Below are positions 1-4,652 of a stretch of 5,806 nucleotides of DNA, one piece after another. The stretch is from Chloroflexota bacterium (GTDB lineage: Bacteria > Chloroflexota > Anaerolineae > Promineifilales > Promineifilaceae). The notes under the pieces were generated by a model that was not told the DNA's origin, ran no database searches, and saw only the letters and a list, made by a program, of their open reading frames with translations. Both the position numbers and the translations under genes were made by a program. The stretch lies in assembly GCA_008501785.1 (NCBI GenBank), contig QQUD01000794.1, positions 1 through 5,806 on the forward strand. The letters are read 5' to 3'. Each line of letters starts with the position of its first letter. Position 1 is the first letter of the stretch.

Positions 1-101
1 ACACAGTCCCAGTGCAGCTCGATGCAGTACAGGTCATCGTCGATACATCACAAATCAATCCTCGCGACACATTTTCGCCAGAACAATTGGTTTATGCGTG
101 A
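1..101 (+). CDS. C-terminal end of an unidentified protein (5' partial)
   Basis: The frame with codons starting at position 3 is open from the window edge to a TGA at 99-101 and gives about 32 residues ending in FSPEQLVYA. The stretch has a protein-like pattern (alternating V/I residues in VQVIVD, then a polar tail), and the gene would lie on the same strand as the cytochrome gene, 85 bp upstream. The other two forward frames are also open here, so the frame choice rests on residue composition and is uncertain. The fragment contains no motif and I do not recognise the family. A respiratory-chain gene would suit the neighbour, but nothing in these residues shows it. Confidence 0.45.
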   Translation, partial: TVPVQLDAVQVIVDTSQINPRDTFSPEQLVYA

Positions 102-111
102 GCAATTCAAC

Positions 112-182
112 ATTTCAGCACTTCAGCTAGTCAGCTTTTCTGGCTGAAACGCTGACTAGCTAACTAGCTGACCAGCTATAAA
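112..182. repeat. 8-bp-phased inverted repeat array in the spacer upstream of the cytochrome gene
   Basis: The spacer is built from 8-bp units. The left units ATTTCAGC, ACTTCAGC and TAGTCAGC occupy 112-119, 120-127 and 128-135. After a short centre the array continues in the opposite orientation, with GCTGACTA, GCTAACTA, GCTGACCA and GCTATAAA at 151-158, 159-166, 167-174 and 175-182. The best-matched arms, AGCTAGTCAGC (125-135) and GCTGACTAGCT (151-161), are a perfect 11-bp inverted repeat around a 15-nt loop. A smaller dyad, TAGCTG/CAGCTA, lies at 165-178. The last unit runs into the A/T-rich stretch before the ATG of the next gene. The role is unknown; it could be a hairpin, a repeat-family member or an operator array. 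Confidence 0.75.
152..182 (+). promoter_or_regulatory. Possible promoter of the cytochrome gene, perhaps giving a leaderless transcript
   Basis: TATAAA at 177-182 resembles a bacterial -10 box and ends only four bases before the ATG at 187. A weak -35-like CTGACT lies at 152-157, 19 bp upstream. No Shine-Dalgarno sequence precedes the ATG (the preceding bases are ATAAATATT). If the -10 is real, transcription would start at or next to the start codon. The evidence is motif resemblance only, and A/T-rich DNA before a start codon is common. Confidence 0.25.
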
Positions 183-186
183 TATT

Positions 187-1716
187 ATGAACAAATACAA
201 CTTGATCACCACCATCGCCTTACTTATTTTAGTCATTGTTATTCCTGTGTACGCCATCATGGAACCAGAACGCATGGATCAAGCGCAGGTCGATTTGCGA
301 CAAGAATTTGTGTCAGATGCAGCCGTTATTTATGTTGAAAATTGCGCCCTTTGCCACGGAGCCGCCGGTGAAGGCATTGGTTCAATGCCCGCGCTCAACA
401 ACGATGGTCTGCGCACGGCCGAATTCGACATGCTTTACAAAACAATTGCCCGCGGCCGTTACGACACGGTTATGGCTGGTTGGCATGAGGATGAAGGCGG
501 CAGCTTAAACGAATACCAGGTCAATGAACTGGTGGCCCTCATTCGCTATGCGAATTGGCCCGAAGTTGGCGAAATGGCAGCACAACGCGGACTGATTCCG
601 CCAACCTTGCCAGTCCCGGATATGGAACCAGCCATGATTGAAGAAATCACCGCACTAGGTCCAGAAGGGGCCATCTGGGCGGAGGGAATGACGCTGTTTG
701 CCAACAATTGTACGGTTTGCCACGGCATCCAAGGTGAAGGGTCAGATATGGGCGTGGCATTGAATACGCCAGAGGTACGAGAGATAGAAACGGCCGTTCT
801 CGCCCGCACCATCAGCGAAGGCGTCCCCACCACCATGATGACTGGCTGGGCCAATGTGCTCACACCTGCTGATATCGACGCCCTCATCGCATTCCTGCAA
901 AATTGGGACCAGATTACCGCCGCAGGCATGGTCCTCACACCCCCCGAACCCATTCAAATTGATGTAAATAATCCTGAAGAAATGCTAGCTTTAGGTGAAA
1001 AACTATTCAACACAACCTGCGTTGCCTGTCACGGCGAAAACGGCAGCGGCGGCACAGGCCCCGTCCTCAACAGTCAACAAATATTGACCAGAAAAAGTGA
1101 TGACCAGCTCACCAGCACCATTATCAATGGCGGACATCGCCCCAATTCCACGATGCCATCCTTCGGAGATCGGTTAACAACAGTTGAAATTGAAGCCCTG
1201 GTCAGCTTCCTCCGCGCCTGGGAACCCACCGCACCCTGGGTTGAAAACCCACGCGGCACAGCCCAAGGCGGTGGACCACCCTGGTTACGCGCCACACCAG
1301 ACCCAGACAATCCAGTTTCACCACAGGGTGGCGGAAAAGGTCAAGGTCAGGGGAATGGCTATCAAGGCGGTGCAAACCCTGATTTCCAACCAGGAAGCGG
1401 GCAAAATCAGGGGCAAGGTCAGACTTCCACACTCAATCAGCAAGACTCAGCACTACAGTTCAGTGGCGAAGTTATTGCCGTTGAAAACAACAAACTGACC
1501 TTCAAAAATAACGCCGATGACACAACAGTTGCAGCCATGCTCGGACCACCCTGGTTCTGGGACGAAAATGGCATCCCGCTCACCCCAGGCGACAAAATCT
1601 CACTCTCAGGGTTCGAATCACCCGATCACATAGAGCTAAACTGGCTGATCAACCTCACCACTGGCGAAAACATTCAATTTCGTAATGCTGATGGGCTCCC
1701 CGTTTGGACCGAATAA
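187..1716 (+). CDS. Membrane-anchored tri-heme c-type cytochrome with a C-terminal beta-rich domain
   Basis: A 509-aa protein expected to carry electrons on the outer face of the cytoplasmic membrane. Residues 5-23 form one hydrophobic helix ending in PVYA, which could be an uncleaved anchor or a signal peptide cut after A23. Three class-I cytochrome c domains follow, with heme sites C53-C56-H57, C175-C178-H179 and C278-C281-H282, each CxxCHG. Likely sixth ligands are M96 (in VMAGW), M217 or M218 (in TTMMTGW) and M323 (in STMPSFGDRLT). Residues 356-420 are a Pro/Gly/Gln-rich, probably disordered linker with GQGQG and NQGQGQ runs. Residues 425-509 form a compact domain of predicted strands (FSGEVIAV, LTFKN, LTPGDKISLSGF) with a GPPWFW motif; it resembles OB-fold or MamX-like domains, but this assignment is uncertain. 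The ATG at 187 is chosen because it directly precedes the export helix. The specific electron donor and acceptor are unknown. The gene is convergent with dhaM. Confidence 0.88.
   Translation: MNKYNLITTIALLILVIVIPVYAIMEPERMDQAQVDLRQEFVSDAAVIYVENCALCHGAAGEGIGSMPALNNDGLRTAEFDMLYKTIARGRYDTVMAGWHEDEGGSLNEYQVNELVALIRYANWPEVGEMAAQRGLIPPTLPVPDMEPAMIEEITALGPEGAIWAEGMTLFANNCTVCHGIQGEGSDMGVALNTPEVREIETAVLARTISEGVPTTMMTGWANVLTPADIDALIAFLQNWDQITAAGMVLTPPEPIQIDVNNPEEMLALGEKLFNTTCVACHGENGSGGTGPVLNSQQILTRKSDDQLTSTIINGGHRPNSTMPSFGDRLTTVEIEALVSFLRAWEPTAPWVENPRGTAQGGGPPWLRATPDPDNPVSPQGGGKGQGQGNGYQGGANPDFQPGSGQNQGQGQTSTLNQQDSALQFSGEVIAVENNKLTFKNNADDTTVAAMLGPPWFWDENGIPLTPGDKISLSGFESPDHIELNWLINLTTGENIQFRNADGLPVWTE
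789..798. repeat. AACGGCCGTT palindrome, exact copy 1
   Basis: This 10-bp perfect palindrome lies inside the cytochrome gene and is read as Thr-Ala-Val (ACG GCC GTT) in ETAVL. It is one of four exact copies in the window. Confidence 0.8.
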
Positions 1717-1724
1717 CAACCAAC

Positions 1725-1815
1725 TGTAGGGGCAGGTCTTGTACCCACCCACTCTTTTACCCGCCCACTCTTTTTTTTCGCAAAGTCAGGGCGAACACAA
1801 GGGTTCGCCCCTACA
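1725..1815. repeat. Small composite repeat element between convergent genes
   Basis: The 111-bp spacer between the cytochrome and dhaM stop codons is nearly filled by a structured element. Its ends are 9-bp perfect inverted repeats, TGTAGGGGC (1725-1733) and GCCCCTACA (1807-1815). Inside is a tandem duplication of 16 bp (1743-1758 and 1759-1774; ACCCACCCACTCTTTT, then the same with one A-to-G change), followed by T8 at 1771-1778 and a hairpin at 1789-1810. The left end, GGGGCAGGTCTTGTACCC, is also an imperfect version of the right hairpin. This suggests two diverged, oppositely oriented copies of one short repeat, as in REP or MITE-like elements. That family assignment is inference. Confidence 0.6.
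1789..1810. terminator. GC-rich hairpin, possible bidirectional terminator
   Basis: GGGCGAAC (1789-1796) and GTTCGCCC (1803-1810) form a perfect 8-bp stem with a 6-nt loop, 17 bp beyond the dhaM stop codon and 72 bp beyond the cytochrome stop. Its position between convergent genes suits transcription termination. Neither side has the T-run of a classical intrinsic terminator: the T8 run at 1771-1778 lies before this stem in the plus direction, and on the minus strand it would be an A-run. A terminator role is therefore tentative. Confidence 0.35.
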
Positions 1816-1827
1816 ACTTGTGTCGTT

Positions 1828-4329
1828 TTATTTCTTGTTTGATTTCAAATATTCAATAACTGCATCAGTTGTATCAAGCGTTAATGTTTTTTGAGCAACT
1901 TCTTTAGCTTTGGGCAGTGTCCATTGACAAACGGCCGTTTTCACCCCAGGTATCGCCGGACCACCCATGCTAAACTCGTCCAACCCAAAACCCAACAGCA
2001 ACGGCGTCGCCAGCACATTGCCAGCCAACTCACCACACATGCCCACCCAGATATTCGCCGCATGAGCCGCATCAATCGTCTGTTTGATCATGCGCAGCAC
2101 TGCCGGTTGCAGCGCTTGCGCCAGATTTGCCACATTCGCATTGCCCCGATCCGCCGCCATCACATACTGCGTCAAATCATTCGTGCCAATACTAAAGAAA
2201 TCAACATCCCGCGCCAACAAATCAGCCACCGCCACCGCCGCCGGCACCTCAATCATGATGCCCACTTCCATATTCTCATCAAACTTGTGACCCTCATCCT
2301 GCAACTCTGCCTTTACCTTGGCCACCAATTCATTTGCACGGCGCAATTCATCGACGCTGCCAATCATCGGGAACATCATTTTCAAATTAGTCGGATCACC
2401 GCTGTCATCAACGCTGGCCCGCAAAATAGCGCGTAATTGTGGTTTGAAAAATTCCGGTTTGTCCAGGCAAAAACGAATGCCGCGCCATCCAAGGAATGGA
2501 TTCTCTTCTTCACCCAAATTCAGGTAAGACAAAGGTTTATCTCCACCCACATCGAGCGTGCGGATAATTAACGGCCGTTTCTCCACCACCTCAACCACTT
2601 CACGATACGCAGCCAGTTGCTCCGCTTCCGACGGAGCCGTTTGCCGGTCCAGGAACAAGAACTCCGTGCGGAACAAACCGAAACCATCCGCGCCATATTC
2701 GAGCGCAACAGCCGTATCCTTCAGTCCACTAATATTCGCTGCAATCTCAACCCGATGTCCATCAAGCGTCACTGCTGGCTGTTGACCGACTCCCTTAGCC
2801 GCCTGCATCTGATTTAGCCACGCATCCCGCTCTGCTGAGAAAATTTCAATTTGCTCTGCTGTAGGGTTTGGTAAAAGTTGACCTTTGCTGCCATCGACCA
2901 CAATCATACTGCCATTTGGCAGCTCGGCTAACTGGCTCCCAACCCCCACAATGGCCGGAATCCCTAACGCCCGCGACAAGATTGCACTGTGCGAAGTAGC
3001 GCCCCCCAACTCGGTACAAATACCCAGCACCATCGAGCGGTCCAACTGAGCCGTATCCGAGGGCGTCAAGTCCTCAGCCACCAAAATAATTGGCTTTTTC
3101 ACATTTAGAGATGGCAACGCCACACCTAGCAAATTTCGCAATACGCGATTACCCACATCCTGTAAATCTGCGGCTCTAGCCTTCAGATAGGGGTCAGCTA
3201 ATTGTTCAAATAAAGCAACACCCGCTTTAATCGCTTGATCCCAGGCAGCCTCGGCGTTAATTTTGTCTCTGTTCAAAATACCTTGCACCTGCGCAAACAA
3301 GTCAGGGTCCTTTAAAAACATCTTGTGCGCCTGGAAAATGGCTGCTTCTTTTTTCCCGACCTGCGTTAACGCTTGTTGGTAAAGCGCTTCGATTTCTTCT
3401 ATAGCGGCAGAAACGGCCGTTTCCACCCGCACCCATTCCGCATCCACATCATCAACCTGCCGGGTTTCTATTTCTGGAAGCTGCGGCCGGTATTGGAAAA
3501 CTGGCCCAACCGCAATCCCAGAAGAAGCCGCAATGCCAGTCCACGCATCTGCAATTGTGTCTGCCCGAGTTCGAGCGGTCGGCGTTACCTCAACCTCGTT
3601 TGCATCATCAAAATGATTGTTAGCCAGCCTTTGAATTGCAGCCAGGGCGACTTCAGCATCTTCACCCGTAGCACGGATGTGAACCTCATCCCCTTGCTTC
3701 ACATCAAGCATCGCCACTTGATTGATACTTTTCGCATTGGCCGATTGATCTGCTTTAAAAATTTGAATTTCGGCGTCAAATTGGTTTGCTGTTTTTACAA
3801 AACGAGCTGCGGGACGGGCATGCAATCCATTGCGGTTGCGAACGAGAATGGTGATTTGATGGGTGGTGGTGACAGAAACGGCCGTGTTCTCCACTTCATC
3901 CATTATCCCTTCAGTCAAATCCACGCCCAACTGTGAGGCCTTAGCAGCCAAAGCACCTCGCGCCGCTGCCAACACCTGTGCCATCGTGCCATTGCCATCT
4001 GCCTGCACAACCGCAGCCATCGCCCCTTCAACCAAAGGCGCCTCACAAAGCACAACCTGCGCCTGTTGCGACGGGCACAGCATCTCCACAGCGAGTTCAG
4101 CACTCATCAGCGCACTGCCCAAATCCATCAAAACAACAACGCCATCATCACCGTAAACAGATTCAATCGCGCCCAACACATCGACCGCATTTGTGCCAAT
4201 CGGATTTTCAGGATCATCCATCCCTCCTGCCACAGCCAGCGGAACCCGCCCCCGCACCATCTGATCGGCTAGTTCTTTAACACCTTCCGCAAGTATTTTG
4301 CTATGCGACACAATGACGATGCTTACCAT
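1828..4329 (-). CDS. dhaM: DhaM-type multiphosphoryl transfer protein: EIIA(DhaM)-HPr-full-length Enzyme I
   Basis: An 833-aa cytoplasmic protein that should carry phosphate from PEP through Enzyme I, HPr and an EIIA domain to DhaL-bound ADP, driving the DhaK/DhaL phosphorylation of dihydroxyacetone to DHAP. Residues 1-138 match the DhaM EIIA domain: phospho-acceptor H9 in IVSHS, then DDPENPIGTNAVDV, MDLGSALMSAE and APLVEG. Residues 155-240 are HPr: H170 in GLHARPAA and S201 in KSINQV, at the place of the regulatory Ser46. Residues 265-833 are Enzyme I: H447 in GGATSHSAI, R554 in FRTEF, LDVGGDKPL, R616 in WRGIRF, SIGTNDLTQY and active-site C765 in MCGELAG. All catalytic residues are present. 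E. coli DhaM (about 470 aa) has only a truncated Enzyme I, so this version is complete and could run without separate PtsI and PtsH. The ATG at 4329 is supported by the EIIA alignment (MVSIVIVSHS). dhaK and dhaL are not in the window. Confidence 0.93.
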   Translation of the reverse strand: MVSIVIVSHSKILAEGVKELADQMVRGRVPLAVAGGMDDPENPIGTNAVDVLGAIESVYGDDGVVVLMDLGSALMSAELAVEMLCPSQQAQVVLCEAPLVEGAMAAVVQADGNGTMAQVLAAARGALAAKASQLGVDLTEGIMDEVENTAVSVTTTHQITILVRNRNGLHARPAARFVKTANQFDAEIQIFKADQSANAKSINQVAMLDVKQGDEVHIRATGEDAEVALAAIQRLANNHFDDANEVEVTPTARTRADTIADAWTGIAASSGIAVGPVFQYRPQLPEIETRQVDDVDAEWVRVETAVSAAIEEIEALYQQALTQVGKKEAAIFQAHKMFLKDPDLFAQVQGILNRDKINAEAAWDQAIKAGVALFEQLADPYLKARAADLQDVGNRVLRNLLGVALPSLNVKKPIILVAEDLTPSDTAQLDRSMVLGICTELGGATSHSAILSRALGIPAIVGVGSQLAELPNGSMIVVDGSKGQLLPNPTAEQIEIFSAERDAWLNQMQAAKGVGQQPAVTLDGHRVEIAANISGLKDTAVALEYGADGFGLFRTEFLFLDRQTAPSEAEQLAAYREVVEVVEKRPLIIRTLDVGGDKPLSYLNLGEEENPFLGWRGIRFCLDKPEFFKPQLRAILRASVDDSGDPTNLKMMFPMIGSVDELRRANELVAKVKAELQDEGHKFDENMEVGIMIEVPAAVAVADLLARDVDFFSIGTNDLTQYVMAADRGNANVANLAQALQPAVLRMIKQTIDAAHAANIWVGMCGELAGNVLATPLLLGFGLDEFSMGGPAIPGVKTAVCQWTLPKAKEVAQKTLTLDTTDAVIEYLKSNKK
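1930..1939. repeat. AACGGCCGTT palindrome, exact copy 2
   Basis: An exact copy within the longer perfect palindrome AAACGGCCGTTT (1929-1940), in the 3' part of dhaM. It is read as Thr-Ala-Val in VKTAVC. Confidence 0.8.
2570..2579. repeat. AACGGCCGTT palindrome, exact copy 3
   Basis: An exact copy in dhaM, read in a different codon phase from the others (CGG CCG TTA, in EKRPLI). The DNA word is kept while the encoded peptide differs. Confidence 0.8.
3412..3421. repeat. AACGGCCGTT palindrome, exact copy 4
   Basis: An exact copy within AAACGGCCGTTT (3411-3422) in the Enzyme I part of dhaM, read as Thr-Ala-Val in VETAVS. Confidence 0.8.
3877..3886. repeat. AACGGCCGTT palindrome, near copy (9/10)
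   Basis: AACGGCCGTG on the plus strand, one mismatch from the palindrome. It lies in the linker between the EIIA and HPr domains of dhaM and is read as Thr-Ala-Val in ENTAVSV. Confidence 0.55.
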
Positions 4330-4339
4330 CTCATTTTGA

Positions 4340-4345
4340 CCTTTT
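4340..4345 (-). promoter_or_regulatory. Weak ribosome binding site of dhaM
   Basis: On the minus strand AAAAGG ends 10 nt before the ATG at 4329. It matches only part of the Shine-Dalgarno consensus, and the spacing is slightly long. A GAG triplet also abuts the start codon. An out-of-frame ATG five bases upstream of the start is ignored because only the chosen frame gives the DhaM N-terminus. Confidence 0.4.
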
Positions 4346-4408
4346 TTTGAGGCAACTATTAGACCAGTAATTGACCCTCACTAAGCGTCTAGAAATTACT
4401 TCCCTGCA

Positions 4409-4457
4409 CGGAATGGAGGCTTTAGCCGGAACAGTTCCGGCTAAAGCCTCCACTCCG
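4409..4457. repeat. Near-perfect long palindrome (19-bp perfect arms, one-base centre)
   Basis: TGGAGGCTTTAGCCGGAAC (4414-4432) and its exact reverse complement (4434-4452) are separated by a single A at 4433. After one mismatch (4413/4453), four further pairs (4409-4412 with 4454-4457) extend the stem, so 23 of 24 positions pair. It is far too long and symmetrical for a typical operator, and neither side has a T-run. It resembles intergenic repeat or MITE-type hairpins. It lies 80-128 bp upstream of dhaM and about 200 bp downstream of glpC. Confidence 0.85.
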
Positions 4458-4482
4458 GCAACTTAATTCTGGATGCTTACCT

Positions 4483-4532
4483 AGTGTTCCGACCAACAAG
4501 TATTGCCGGATAGCACATTGCGCCGGAACACT
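4483..4532. repeat. Inverted repeat with 9-bp arms
   Basis: AGTGTTCCG (4483-4491) and CGGAACACT (4524-4532) are perfect 9-bp arms around a 32-nt loop that contains a GCCGGA copy. The right arm overlaps the direct repeat GCCGGAACA, which also occurs in the neighbouring long palindrome, so the two structures may belong to one composite element. Confidence 0.55.
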
Positions 4533-4535
4533 TAA

Positions 4536-4585
4536 ACTGAAACCATTCGCAAACATTTTACCCGACAAAAGATGTTGGTTTCAGT
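4536..4585. repeat. Inverted repeat with 10-bp arms and a nested inner stem
   Basis: ACTGAAACCA (4536-4545) and TGGTTTCAGT (4576-4585) are perfect 10-bp arms. Inside, AACATTTT (4552-4559) can pair with AAAAGATGTT (4567-4576) with one bulge, giving a two-tier hairpin. It lies 68-117 bp downstream of the glpC stop on the minus strand. No T-run follows on that strand, so it is not a classical terminator. A repeat or RNA structure is possible. Confidence 0.5.
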
Positions 4586-4620
4586 ACTAGATTGCGTTCG
4601 AAAACAACTTTGGCGTTTAC

Positions 4621-4635
4621 AGATTGGACCAATCT
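4621..4635. promoter_or_regulatory. Perfect 7-1-7 dyad just downstream of glpC, operator-like
   Basis: AGATTGG, a central A, and CCAATCT form a perfect short dyad 17 bp beyond the glpC stop. Its size and symmetry, with TTGGTCCAA on the minus strand, are like binding sites of GntR-family regulators. It is about 290 bp from the dhaM start, which is far for a direct operator. As RNA it would give only a 5-bp stem, with no T-run after it. The function is inferred from shape alone. Confidence 0.3.
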
Positions 4636-4652
4636 CACCAAGCTAAAAAGCC

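Larger units (their letters stand above)
4330..4652. other. 323-bp structured intergenic region between glpC and dhaM
   Basis: No credible gene is seen on either strand. The region holds four dyads in succession, at 4409-4457, 4483-4532, 4536-4585 and 4621-4635, listed separately. GCCGGAACA appears twice as a direct repeat (4425-4433 and 4522-4530), with related GCCGGA at 4505-4510. The 79 bp nearest dhaM (4330-4408) are A/T-richer and should hold its promoter; TCTAAT on the minus strand at 4363-4358 is a weak -10 candidate without a convincing -35. The spacer length argues against simple co-transcription of glpC and dhaM. Confidence 0.7.

Noticed and set aside
546..953. 135-codon open frame on the minus strand inside the cytochrome gene
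   Set aside because: It is fully antisense to heme domains 1-2 of a convincing tri-heme cytochrome, with no supporting signals.
1771..1810. Classical intrinsic terminator using the 1789-1810 stem and the nearby T8 run
   Set aside because: The T-run precedes the stem in the plus direction, and on the minus strand it becomes an A-run, so the order is wrong for either gene. The stem is kept only as a possible terminator.
1891..2436. 181-codon open frame on the plus strand, antisense to dhaM
   Set aside because: It lies wholly within the Enzyme I coding region, is rich in His, Arg and Gln from reversed codons, and has no domain or ribosome binding site. It is a frame shadow of dhaM.
3373..3936. 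187-codon open frame on the plus strand, antisense to dhaM
   Set aside because: It overlaps the EIIA/HPr/Enzyme I region, whose catalytic motifs are intact on the other strand. The antisense product has no recognisable features.
4358..4386. dhaM promoter with TCTAAT as -10
   Set aside because: The -10-like hexamer is good, but no -35 resembling TTGACA is found at 16-18 bp upstream on the minus strand, so it is not listed as a feature.
4409..4585. CRISPR array or riboswitch in the glpC-dhaM spacer
   Set aside because: The inverted repeats differ in sequence and are not regularly spaced direct repeats with spacers, and no known riboswitch core motif was recognised.
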